NCBI GenBank assembly: GCA_945910005.1
Contig: CAMDTW010000641.1
Coordinates: 1,431,001 to 1,495,000 of the forward strand
Origin: Isoperla grammatica
Taxonomy: Eukaryota; Arthropoda; Insecta; Plecoptera; Perlodidae
Reading direction: 5' to 3'
DNA: 64,000 nucleotides
Positions within the stretch are counted from its first letter, which is position 1; each line of letters opens with the position of its first letter. Below the pieces are notes generated by a model that saw only the letters and a list, made by a program, of their open reading frames with translations, had not been told where the DNA came from and did no database searches. Below are positions 52,201 through 63,813 of the stretch, piece by piece. A program made the position numbers and the translations under genes.

Positions 52201-55200
52201 GCAACATATCAGGACAACGCATGTTTCCTTGCTTGTGACGGTGACTGTACTTGATAAACCCTGCGCTGAGTCAGTGACATGAAAGCCACTTCATGCAACA
52301 TATGAGAACAACGCATGTTTCCTCGCTTGTGACGGTGACTATACTTGATAAACGCTGCGCTAAGTCAGTGACATGAAAGCCACTTCATGCAACATATGAG
52401 AACAACGCATGTTTCCTCGCTTGTGAAGGTGACTGTACTTGATAAACCCTGCGCTAAGTCAGTGACATAGAAGCCACTACATGCAACGTATGAGGACAAT
52501 GCATGTTTCCTCGCTTGTGGCGGGTGACTGTACTTGATAAACCCTGCGTTAAGTGAGTGACATGAAAGCCACTTCATGCAACATATGAGAACAACGCATG
52601 TTTCCTCGCTTGTGACGGTGACTGTACTTGATAAACCCTGCGCTAAGTCAGTGACATAGAAGCCACTACATGCAACGTATCAGAACAACGCATGTTTCCT
52701 TGCTTGTGACGGTGACTGTACTTTACAAACCCTGCGCTAAGTCAGTGACATAGAAGCCACTACATGCAACGTATGAGGACAACGCATGTTTTCTTGCTTG
52801 TGACGGTGACTGGACTTGATAAACCCTGCGCTAAGTCAGTGACATAGAAGCCACTACATTCAACATATCAGGACAACGCATGTTTCCTTGCTTGTGACGG
52901 TCACTGTACTTGATAAACCCTGCGCTAAGTCAGTGACATGAAAGCTACTACATGGAACGTATGAGGACAACGCATGTTTCTTTGATTGTGACGGTGACTG
53001 TACTTGATAAACCCTGCGCTATGTCAGTGACAAGAAAACAACTACATGCAACATATCAGGACAACGCATGTTTCCTTGCTTGTGACGGTGACTTTACTTG
53101 ATAAACCCTGCGCTAAGTCAGTGACATAGAAGCCACTACATAAAACGTATCAGGACAACGCATGTTTCCTTGCTTGTGACGGTGACTGTACTTGATAAAC
53201 CCTGCGCTAAGTCAGTGACATAGAAGCCACTACATGCAACATATCAGGACAACGCATGTTTCCTTGCTTGTGACGGTGACTGTACTTGATAAACCCTGCG
53301 CTTAGTCAGTGACATAGAAGCGACTTCATGCAACATATCAGGACAACGCATGTTTCCTCTATTGTGACGGTGACTGTACTTGATAAACCCTGCGCTAAGT
53401 CAGTGACATAGAATCCACTACATGCAACGTATCAGGACAACGCACGTTATACGCTTGTGACGGTGACTGTACTTGATAAACCCTGCGCTAAGTCAGTGAC
53501 ATAGAAGCCACTACATGCAACGAATGAGGACAACGCATGTTTCCTCGCTTGTGATGGTGACTGTAATTGATAAACCCTGCGCTAAGTCAGTGACATAGAA
53601 GCCACTTCATGCAACATATCAGGACAACGCATGTTTCCTCGCTTGTGACGGTGACTGTACTTGATAAACCCTGCGCTAAGTCAGTGACATAGAAGCCACT
53701 ACATGCAACGTATAAGGACAACGCATGTTTCCTCGCTTGTGACTGTGACTGTACTTGATGACCCTGCGCTTAGTCAATGACATAGAAGCCACTACATGCA
53801 ACATATCAGGACAACGCATGTTTCCTTGCTTGTGACGGTGACTGTACTTGATAAACCCTGCGCTAAGTCAGTGACCTAGAAGCCACTACATGCAACGTAT
53901 GAGGACAACGCATGTTTCCTTGCTTGTGACGGTGACAGTACTTGATAAACCCTGCGCTAAGTCAGTGACATAGAAGCCACTACATGCAACATATCAGGAC
54001 AACGCATGTTTCCTTGCTTGTGACGGTGACTGTACTTGATAAACCCTGCTCTAAGTCAGTGACATGAAAGCCACTACATGCAACATATCAGGACAACGCA
54101 TGTTTTCTCTATTGTGACGGTGACTGTACTTGATAAACCCTGCGCTAAGTCAGTGACATAGAAGCCACTTCATGCAACATATCAGGACAACGCATGTTTC
54201 CTCTATTGTGACGGTGACTGTACGTGATAAACCCTGCGCTAAGTTAGTGATATAGAAGCCACTTCATGCAACATATCAGGACAACGCATGTTTTCTTGCT
54301 TGTGACGGTGACTGTACTTGATAAACCCTGCGCTAAGTCAGTGACATAGAAGCCACAACATGCAACATATCAGGACAACGCATGTTTCCTTGCTTGTGAC
54401 GGTGACTGTACTTGATAAACCCTGCGCTAAGTCAGTGACATAGAAGCCACTACATGTAACGTATGAGGACAACGCATGTTTCCTCGCTTGTGACGGTGAC
54501 TGTACTTGATAAACCCTGCGCTAAGTCAGTGACATAGAAGCCACTTCATGTAACGTATGAGGACAACCCATGTTTTCTTGCTTGTGACGGAGACTGTACT
54601 TGATAAATCCTGCGCTAAGTCAGTGACATAGAAGCCACTACATGCAACGTATGAGGACAACGCATGTTTCCTCGCTTGTGACGGTGACTGTACTTGATAA
54701 ACCCTGCGCTAAGTCAGTGACTTAGAAGCCACTTCATGCATCATATCAGGACAACGCATGTTTCCTTGCTTGTTACGGTGACTGTACTTGATAAACCCTG
54801 CGCTAAGTCAGTGACATAGAAGCCACTTAATGCAACGTATGAGGACAACGCATGTTTCCTTGCTTGTGACGGTGACTGTACTTGATAAACCTTGCGCTTA
54901 GTCAGTGACATGAGGGCCACTACATGCAACATATCAGGACAACGCATGTTTCCTCTATTGTGACGGTGACTGTACTTAATAAACCCTGCGCTTTGTCAGT
55001 GACTAAGAAGCCACTTCATGCAACATATCAGGACAACGCATGTTTCCTTGCTTGTGACGGTGACTGAACTTGATAAACACTGCGCTAAGTCAGTGACATA
55101 GAAGCCACTACATGCAACGTATGAGGATAACGCATGTTTCCTTGCTTGTGACGGTGACTGTACTTGATAAACCCTGCGCTTAGTCAGTGACATAGACGCC

Positions 55201-56811
55201 ACAACATGCAACATATCAGGACAACCCATGTTTCCTTGCTTGTGACGGTGACTGTACTTGATAAACCCTGCGCTTAGTCAGTGACATAGAAGCCCCTACA
55301 TGCAACATATCAGGACAACGCATGTTTCCTCTATTGTGACGGTGACTGTACTTAATAAACCCTGCGCTTAGTCAGTGACTTAGAAGCCACTTCATGCAAC
55401 ATATCAGGACAACGCATATTTCCTTGCTTGTAACGGTGACTGTACTTGATAAACCCTGCGCTTAGTCAGTGACATAGAAGCCACTACATGCAACGTATCA
55501 GGACAACGCATGTTTCCTTGCTTGTGACGGTGACTGTACTTGATAAACCCTGCGCTAAGTCAGTGACATAGAAGCAACTACATGCAACATATCAGGACAA
55601 CGCATGTTTCCTTGCTTGTGACGGTGACTGTACTTGATAAACCCTGCGCTAAGTCAGTGAAATAGAATCCACTACATGCAACGTATCAGGACAACGCACG
55701 TTATACGCTTGTGACGGTGACTGTGCTTGATTAACCCTGCGCTAAGTCAGTGACATAGAAGCCACTACATGCAACGAATGAGGACAACGCATGTTTCCTC
55801 GCTTGTGACGGTGACTGTAATTGATAAACCCTGCGCTAAGTCAGTGACATAGAAGCCACTACATGCAACATATCAGGACAACGCATGTTTCCTCGCTTGT
55901 GACGGTGACTGTACTTGATAAACCCTGCGCTAAGTCAGTGACATAGAAGCCACTACATGCAACGTATGAGGACAACGCATGTTTCCTCGCTTGTGACGGT
56001 GACTGTACTTGATACACCTTGCACTTAGTCAATGACATAGAAGCCACTACATGCAACATATCAGGACAACGCATGTTTCCTTGCTTGTGACGGTGACTGT
56101 ACTTGATAAACCCTGCGCTAAGTCAGTGACATAGAAGCCACTACATGCAACGTATGAGGACAACGCATGTTTCCTTGCTTGTGACGGTGACTGTACTTGA
56201 TAAACCCTGCGCTAAGTCAGTGACATGAAAGCCACTACATGCAACATATCAGGACAACGCATGTTTCCTCGCTTGTGACGGTGACTGTACTTGATCAACC
56301 CTGCGCTAAGTCAATGGCATAGAAGCCACTACATGCAACAAATGAGGACAACGCATGTTTCCTTGCTTGTGACGAAGACTGTACTTGATAAACCCTGCGC
56401 TAAGTCAGTGACATAGAAGCCACTACATGCAACGTATGAGGACAACGCATGTTTCCTTGCTTGTGACGGTGACTGTACTTGATAAACCCTGCGCTAAGTC
56501 AGTGACATAGAAGCCACTTCATGCAACGTATGAGGACAACGCATGTTTCCTTGCTTGTGACGGTGACTGTACTTGATAAACCCTGCGCTAAGTCAGTTAC
56601 ATTAAAGCCACTTCATGCAACATATCAGGACAACGCATGTTTCCTTGCTTGTGACGGTGACTGTACTTAATAAACCCTGCGCTAAGTTTAAGACATAAAA
56701 GCCACTACATGCAACATATCAGGACAACGCATGTTTCCTTGCTTGTGACGGTGCTTGTACTTGATAAACCCTGCGCTAAGTCAGTGACATAGAAGCCACT
56801 ACATGCAACAT
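52201..56811 (+). repeat. More heterogeneous satellite with a 2.25-kb offset duplication
   Basis: About 49 monomers and no gene. Fewer of the markers used to trace the large units appear after 53.1 kb. A rare GCACGTTATACGC variant near 53,441 recurs near 55,694 (offset 2,253, close to 24 monomers) and is followed in both places by TGTAATTGATAAACC and by a TTAGTCAATGACATAG monomer, which shows an older duplication of roughly 0.7-1 kb or more. Confidence 0.78.
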
Positions 56812-56830
56812 TATTATTATTATTATTATT
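56811..56830. repeat. (TTA)n microsatellite at the edge of the insertion
   Basis: Six TTA units plus TT at the left boundary of the insertion; the first T could equally belong to the satellite monomer. It lies where a 3' tail would be if the insert is a minus-strand retroposon. Confidence 0.9.
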
Positions 56831-56985
56831 TATTCAACAATCTCTTAGGTACAATTCATATAGATACAGACTTACGCTAGAGTGTGGACCCAGGTAGATC
56901 TACACCTATATGGAACTATTACTAAGCTATTATTAAGCAGGTTAGAGAGAGCTAAAAGCTCCATGACACAAAGTGCTAAACCTGG
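56812..56985 (-). mobile_element. 174-bp insertion, likely truncated retroposon with (TAA)n tail
   Basis: This is the only DNA in the window unrelated to the satellite. The flanks GCAACAT and ATCAGG are exactly what an uninterrupted monomer has, so the insertion is clean, with no target-site duplication of more than a base or two. Read on the minus strand it ends in GAATAAATAATAATAATAAT, that is, an AATAAA-like hexamer followed by a TAA microsatellite. That is how many SINEs and some non-LTR retrotransposons end. The body includes a 10-bp palindrome (56,894-56,903) and GAGCT-AAA-AGCTC (56,949-56,961). It contains no ORF of note. I do not recognise the family. Filler DNA captured during break repair is an alternative, favoured by the lack of a target-site duplication. 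Confidence 0.6.
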
Positions 56986-57100
56986 ATCAGGACAACGCAT
57001 GTTTACTTGCTTGTGACGGTGACTGTACTTGATAAACCCTGCGCTAAGTCAGTGACATAGAAGCCACTACATGCAACGTATCAGGACAACGCATGTTTCC

Positions 57101-57183
57101 TCTATTGTGACGGTGACTGTACTCGTAAACCCTGGGCTAAGTCAGTGACATAGAAGCCACTACATGCAAAAACGCATGTTTCC
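57101..57183 (+). repeat. 83-bp short monomer
   Basis: The monomer reads ACTCGTAAACC (one base lost) and CATGCAAAAACGCATG, with about 10 bp of the dyad 2 loop deleted. The partner at 58,969-59,052 has the same loop deletion, so that deletion predates the local duplication. Confidence 0.85.
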
Positions 57184-58084
57184 TCGCTTGTGACGGTGAC
57201 TGTACTTTATGAACCCTGCGCTAAGTCAGTGACATGAAAGCCACTACATGCAACGTATCAGGACAACGCATGTTTTCTCTATTGTGACGGTGACTGTACT
57301 TGATAAACCCTGCGCTAAGTCAGTGACATAGAAGCCCCTACATGCAACGTATCAGAACAACGCATGGTTCCTTGCTTGTGACGGTGACTGTACTTGATAA
57401 ACCCTGCGCTAAGTCAGTGACAAAAAGCCACTACATGCAACGTATCAGGACAACGCATGTTTTCACTATTGTGACGGTGACTGTACTTGATGAACCCTGC
57501 GCTAAGTCAATGACATAGAAGCCACAACATGCAACGTATCAGGACAACGCATGTTTTCTTGCTTGTGACGGTGACTGTACTTGATAAACCCTGCGCTAAG
57601 TCAGTGACATAGAAGCCACTACATGCAACGTATCAGGACAACGCATGTTTCCTCTATTGTGACGGTGACTGTACTCGATAAACCCTGCGCTAAGTCAGTG
57701 ACATAGAAGCCACTACATGCAACGTATGAGGACAACGCATGTTTCCTCTATTGTGACGGTGACTGTACTCGATAAACCCTGGGCTAAGTCAGTGACATAG
57801 TAGCTACTACTTGCAACATATCAGGACAACGCATGTTTCCTCGATTGTGACGGTGACTGTACTTGATAAACCCTGCGCTAAGTCAGTGACATGAAAGGCA
57901 CTACATGCAACGTATCAGGACAACGCATGTTTTCTCTATTGTGACGGTGACTGTACTTGATAAACCCTGCGCTAAGTCAGTGACATGAAGGCAACTACAT
58001 GCAACGTATGAGGACAACGCATGTTTCCTTGCTTGTGACGGTGACTGTACTTGATAGACCCTGCGCTGAGTCAGTGACATAGAA

Positions 58085-60180
58085 GCCACTACATGCAACA
58101 TATCAGGACAACGCATGTTTCCTTGCTTGTGACGGTGACTGTACTTGATAAACCCTGCGCTAAGTCAGTGACATAGAAGCCACTACATGCAACGTATGAG
58201 GACAACGCATGTTTCCTTGCTTGTGACGGTGACTGTACTTGATAAACCCTGCGCTTAGTCAGTGACATGAAAGCCACTACATGCAACATATCAGGACAAC
58301 GCATGTTTCCTCGCTTGTGACGGTGACTGTACTTGATAAACACTCCGCTAAGTCAGTGGCATAGAAGCCACTACATGCAACAAATGGGGACAACGCATGT
58401 TTCCTTGCTTGTGACGAAGACTGTACTTGATAAACCCTGCGCTAAGTCAGTGACATAGAAGCCACTACATGCAACGTATGAGGACAACGCATGTTTCCTT
58501 GCTTGTGACGGTGACTGTACTTGATAAACCCTGCGCTAAGTCAGTGACATAGAAGCCACTACAAGCAACGTATGAGGACAACGCATGTTTCCTTGCTTGT
58601 GACGGTGACTGTACTTGATAAACCCTGCGCTAAGTCAGTTACATTAAAGCCACTTCATGCAACATATCAGGACAACGCATATTTCCTTGCTTGTGACGGT
58701 GACTGTACTTAATAAACCCTGCGCTAAGTCAAAGACATAAAAGCCACTACATGCAACATATCAGGACAACGCATGTTTCCTTGCTTGTGACGGTGACTGT
58801 ACTTGATAAACCGTGCGCTAAGTCAGTGACATAGAAGCCACTACATGCAACATATCAGGACAACGCATGTTTACTTGCTTGTGACGGTGACTGTACTTGA
58901 TAAACCCTGCGCTAAGTCAGTGACATAGAAGCCACTACATGCAACGTATCAGGACAACGCATGTTTCCTCTATTGTGACGGTGACTGTACTCGATAAACC
59001 CTGGGCTAAGTAAGTGACATAGAAGCCACTACATGCAACAACGCATGTTTCCTCGCTTGTGACGGTGACTGTACTTTATGAACCCTGCGCTAAGTCAGTG
59101 ACATGAAAGCCACTACATGCAACGTATCAGGACAACGCATGTTTTCTCTATTGTGACGGTGACTGTACTTGATAAACCCTGCGCTAAGTCAGTGACATAA
59201 AAGCCACTACATGCAACATATGAGAACAACGTCTGTTTTCCCGCTTGTGACGGTGACTGTACTTGATAAACCCTGCGCTAAGTCAGTGACATAGAAGCCC
59301 CTACATGCAACGTATCAGAACAACGCATGGTTTCTTGCTTGTGACGGTGACTGTACTTGATAAACCCTGCGCTAAGTCAGTGACAAAAAGCCACTACATG
59401 CAACGTATCAGGACAACGCATGTTTTCTCTATTGTGACGGTGACTGTACTTGATGAACCCTGCGCTTAGTCAATGACATAGAAGCCACAACATGCAACGT
59501 ATCAGGACAACGCATGTTTTCTTGCTTGTGACGGTGACTTTACTTGATAAACCCTGCGCTAAGTCAGTGACATGAAAGCCACTACATGCAACGTATCAGG
59601 ACGACGCATGTTTACTTGCTTGTGACGGTGACTGTACTTGATAAACCCTGCGCTAAGTCAGTGACATAGAAGCCACTACATGCAACGTATCAGGACAACG
59701 CATGTTTCCTCTATTGTGACGGTAACTGTACTCGATAAACCCTGCGCTACGTCAGTGACATAGAAGCCACTACATGCAACGTATCAGGACAACGCATGTT
59801 TCCTCTATTGTGACGGTGACTGTACTCGATAAACCCTGGGCTAAGTCAGTGACATAGAAGCTACTACTTGCAACATATCAGGACAACGCATGTTTCCTCG
59901 CTTGTGACGGTGACTGTACTTGATAAACCCTGCGCTAAGTCAGTGACATGAAAGCCACTACATAAAACGTATCAGGACAACGCATGTTTTCTCTATTGTG
60001 ACGGTGACTGTACTTGATAAACCCTGCGCTAAGTCAGTGACATGAAGGCAACTACATGCAACGTATGAGGACAACGCATGTTTTCTTGCTTGTGACGGTG
60101 ACTGTACTTGATAGACCCTGCGCTGAGTCAGTGACATAGAAGCCACTACATGCAACATATCAGGACAACGCATGTTTCCT
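58085..60180 (+). repeat. About 2-kb duplication, copy 2 (empty site)
   Basis: Relative of 56,040-58,084. The place matching the insertion reads GCAACATATCAGG uninterrupted at about 58,846-58,858, followed in both copies by the same uncommon GTTTACTTGC. This copy has two extra monomers, one at about 59,190-59,290 with GTCTGTTTTCCCGC. It therefore preserves the pre-insertion state. Confidence 0.82.
58969..59052 (+). repeat. 84-bp short monomer
   Basis: CATGCAACAACGCATG replaces the normal loop of dyad 2, a 10-bp loss between two AC-containing words (AAC/GAC) of the CAACG direct repeat region. Both arms of the inverted repeat remain, with a loop of about 6 nt. Confidence 0.85.
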
Positions 60181-62400
60181 TGCTTGTGACGGTGACTGTA
60201 CTTGATAAACCCTGCGCTAAGTCAGTGACATGAAAGCCACTACATGCAACGTATCAGGACAACGCATGTTTCCTCGCTTGTGACGGTGACTGTACTTGAT
60301 AAACCTTGCGCTAAGTCAGTGACATAGAAGCCACTACATGCAACATATCAGGACTACTCATGTTTCCTTGCTTGTGACGGTCACTGTACTTGATAAACCC
60401 TGCGCTAAGTCAATGACATGAAAGCCATTACATGCAACGTATGAGGACAACGCATGTTTCCTTGCTTGTGACGGTGACTGTACTAAATAAACCCTGCGCT
60501 ATGTCAGTGACATAGAAGCCACTACATGCAACATATCAGGACAACGCATGTTACCTCGCTTGTTACAGTGACTGTACTTGATAAACCCTGCGCTAAGTCA
60601 GTGACATAGAAGCCACTTCATGCAACATATCAGGACAACGCATGTTTCCTTGCTTGTGACGGTGACTGTACTTGATAAACCCTGCGCTAAGTCAGTGACA
60701 TGAAAGCCACTACATGCAACGTATCAGGACAACGCACGTTTCCTCGCTTGTGACGGTGACTGTACTTGATAAACCTTGCGCTAAGTCAGTGACATAGAAG
60801 CCACTACATGCAACATATCAGGACTACTCATGTTTCCTTGCTTGTGACGGTCACTGTACTTGATAAACCCTGCGCTAAGTCAAAGACATGAAAGCCATTA
60901 CATGCAACGTATGAGGACAACGCATGTTTCCTTGCTTGTGACGGTGACTGTACTTGATACACCCTGCGCTTAGTCAGTGACATGAAAGCCACTACATGCA
61001 ACGTATCAGGACAACGCATGTTGCCTTGCTTGTGATGGTGACTGTACTTGATAAACCCTGCGCTAAGTCAGTGACATAGAAGCCACTACATGCAACGTAT
61101 GTGGACAACGCATGTTTCCTTGCTTGTGACGAAGACTGTACTTGATTACCCTGCGCTAAGTCAGTGACATAGAAGCCACTACATGCAACGTATGAGGACA
61201 ACGCATGTTTCCTTGCTTGTGACGGTGACTGTACTTGATAAACCCTGCGCTAAGTCAGTGACATAGAAGCCACTACATGCAACGTATGAGGACAACGCAT
61301 GTTTCCTTGCTTGTGACAGTGACTGTACTTGATAAACCCTGCGGTAAGTCAGTAAATTTAAGCCACTTCATGCAACATATCAGGACAACGCATGTTTCCT
61401 TGCTTGTGACGGTGACTGTACTTAATAAACCCTGCGCTAAGTCAGTGACATAAAAGCCACTACATGCAACATATCAGGACAACGCATGTTTCCTTGCTTG
61501 TGACGGTGACTGTACTTGATAAACCCTGCGCTAAGTCAGTGACATAGAAGCCACTACATGCAACATATCAGGACAACGCATGTTTCCTTGCTTGTGACGG
61601 TGACTGTACTTGATAAACCCTGTTCTTAGTCAGTGACATAGAAGCCACTACATGCAACATATCAGGACAACGCATGTTTCCTTGCTTGTGACGGTGACTG
61701 TACTTGATAAACCCTGCGCTAAGTCAGTGACATAGAAGCCACTACATGCAACATATCAGGACAACGCGTGTTTCCTTGCTTGTGACGGTGACTGTACTTG
61801 ATAAACTCTGCGCTAAGTCAGTGACATAGAAGCCACTTCATGCAATATATGAGGACAACGCATGTTTCCTCTATTGTGACGGTAACTGTACTTGATAAAC
61901 CCTGCGCTTTGTCAGTGACATAAAAGCTACTACATGCAACATATCAGGACAACGCATGTTTTCTCACTTGTGACGGTGACTGTACTCAATTAACCTTGCG
62001 CTTAGACAGTGACATAGAAGCCACTACATGCAACGTATCAGGACAACGCATGTTTCCTTGCTTGTGACGGTGACTGTACTCGATAAACCCTGCGCTAAGT
62101 CAGTGACATAGAAGCCACAACATGCAACGTATCAGGATAACGCATGTTTCCTTGCTTGTGACGGTGACTGTACTTGATAAACCCTGCGCTAAGTCAGTGA
62201 CATGAAAGCTACTACATGCAACATATGAGGACAACGCATGTTTCCTTGCTTGTGAAGGTGACTGTACTTGATAAACCCTGCGCTAAGTCAGTGACATGAA
62301 AGCCACTTCATGCAACATATGAGGACAACGCATGTTTCCTCGCTTGCTACGGTGACTGTACTTGATACACCCTGCGCTAAGTCAGTGACATAAAAGCCAC
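60181..62400 (+). repeat. Satellite with a 470-bp (5-monomer) repeat
   Basis: About 24 monomers and no gene. A run with AAACCTTGCG, GGACTACTC, GGTCACTG and GCCATTACATG occurs at 60,301-60,440 and again at 60,771-60,910, an offset of 470 bp or exactly 5 x 94. GACGAAGACTG appears once more near 61,129. Scattered one-off changes are common. Confidence 0.8.
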
Positions 62401-62903
62401 TACATGCAAGATATCAGGACAACGCATGTTTCCTCGCTTTTGAGGGTGACTGTACTTGATAAACCCTGCGCTAAGTCAGTGACATGAAAGCCACTACATG
62501 CAACATATCAGGATAACGCTTTTTTCATCGCTTTTGAAGGTGACTGTACTTGATATACCCTGCGCTAAGTCAGTGCCATGAAAGCCACTACATGCAACAT
62601 ATCAGGACAACGCATGTTTCCTCGCTTGTGAAGGTGACTGTACTTGATATACCCTGCGCTAAGTCAGTGCCATGAAAGCCACTACATGCAACATATCAGG
62701 TCAACGCATGTTTCCTCGCTTGTGAAGGTGACTGTACTTGATATACCCTGCGCTAAGTCAGTGACATGAAAGCCACTTCATGGAACATATCAAGACAACG
62801 CATGTTTCCTCGCTTGTGAAGGTGACTGTACTTGATATACCCTGCGCTTAGTCAGTGACATTAGAGCAATTACATGCAACATATCAGGATAAAGCTTGTT
62901 TCC
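62401..62903 (+). repeat. Start of the GTGAAGG/GATATACCC subfamily
   Basis: Successive monomers share GTGAAGGTGAC, GATATACCC and often GTGCCATG. Two neighbours (around 62,570 and 62,664) are almost identical. This subfamily is absent from the left 60 kb in this combination, although GTGAAGG alone occurs in module B. Confidence 0.8.
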
Positions 62904-63264
62904 TCGCTTGTGAAGGTGACTGTACTTGATAAACCCTCAGTGACTTGTAAGCCACTACATGCAACATATCAGGACAACGCATGTTTCCTCGCCTGTAAAG
63001 GTGACTGTACCATACCCTGCGCTAAGTCAGTGACATGAAAGCCACTTCATGCAACATATCAGGACAACGCATGTTTCCTCGCTTGTGAAGGTGACTGTAC
63101 TTGATATACCCTGCGCTAAGTCAGTGACGAGAGCAATTACATGCAACATATCAGGACAAAGCATGTTTCCTCGCTTGTGAAGGTGACTGTACTTGATATA
63201 CCCTTCGCTAAGTCAGTGACATGAGAGCAACTACATGCAACATATGAAGACAACGCATGTTTTC
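62904..63264 (+). repeat. 361-bp tandem duplication, copy 1
   Basis: Four monomers, shortened by a 9-bp loss (ACCCTCAGTGAC), a 4-bp loss (TGTACCATACCC) and a 2-bp loss (GTGACGAGAGC), which together explain 376 minus 15. Read base by base it is identical to the next 361 bp. Confidence 0.93.
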
Positions 63265-63625
63265 TCGCTTGTGAAGGTGACTGTACTTGATAAACCCTCA
63301 GTGACTTGTAAGCCACTACATGCAACATATCAGGACAACGCATGTTTCCTCGCCTGTAAAGGTGACTGTACCATACCCTGCGCTAAGTCAGTGACATGAA
63401 AGCCACTTCATGCAACATATCAGGACAACGCATGTTTCCTCGCTTGTGAAGGTGACTGTACTTGATATACCCTGCGCTAAGTCAGTGACGAGAGCAATTA
63501 CATGCAACATATCAGGACAAAGCATGTTTCCTCGCTTGTGAAGGTGACTGTACTTGATATACCCTTCGCTAAGTCAGTGACATGAGAGCAACTACATGCA
63601 ACATATGAAGACAACGCATGTTTTC
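63265..63625 (+). repeat. 361-bp tandem duplication, copy 2
   Basis: Identical to the preceding 361 bp as far as I can read, including all three small deletions. This is the youngest-looking event in the window apart from the identical monomers just after it. Confidence 0.93.
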
Positions 63626-63813
63626 TCGCTTGTGAAGGTGACTGTACTTGATATACCCTGCGCTAAGTCAGTGACATGAGAGCAACTACATGCAACATAT
63701 GAAGACAACGCATGTTTTCTCGCTTGTGAAGGTGACTGTACTTGATATACCCTGCGCTAAGTCAGTGACATGAGAGCAACTACATGCAACATATGAAGAC
63801 AACGCATGTTTTC
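63626..63813 (+). repeat. Two identical 94-bp monomers
   Basis: 63,626-63,719 and 63,720-63,813 are identical, and differ from the last monomer of the 361-bp unit only at CCTGCGC against CCTTCGC. At 63,814 the array returns to GATAAACCC-type monomers. This looks like very recent one-monomer slippage or unequal exchange. Confidence 0.9.

Larger units (their letters stand above)
1..56811 (+). repeat. 94-bp tandem satellite array, main part
   Basis: Every stretch I read here is a head-to-tail copy of one monomer of about 94 bp, all in the same direction, with no spacer, inversion or unrelated DNA. The phase can be followed from TTGCTTGTGACGG at position 1 to the next copy at 95 and onward. Frequent variant positions include TTGC/TCGC at the monomer start, TAGAAG/TGAAAG near position 52, CTACATG/CTTCATG near 62 and CGTATGAGG/CATATCAGG/CATATGAGA near 71-79. 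No gene, RNA gene or regulatory element is supported. Arrays of this kind are known as satellite DNA of eukaryotic heterochromatin and often of centromeres. That it is centromeric here is inference only. Confidence 0.97.
56040..58084 (+). repeat. About 2-kb duplication, copy 1 (carries the insertion)
   Basis: Paired with 58,085-60,180 by shared GACGAAGACTG (56,371 and 58,413), GTTTACTTGC, CCCTGGGCTAAG, shortened monomers near 57.1 and 59.0 kb, GACAAAAAGCC and GATAGACCC. The offset is 2,042 before the insertion and falls or rises in monomer-sized steps after it. Boundaries are approximate. Confidence 0.8.

Noticed and set aside
56812..56985. Gene, tRNA or tRNA-derived SINE head within the insertion
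   Set aside because: I could not find a tRNA-like A/B box pair, a cloverleaf or an ORF; only the tail-like end is recognisable.
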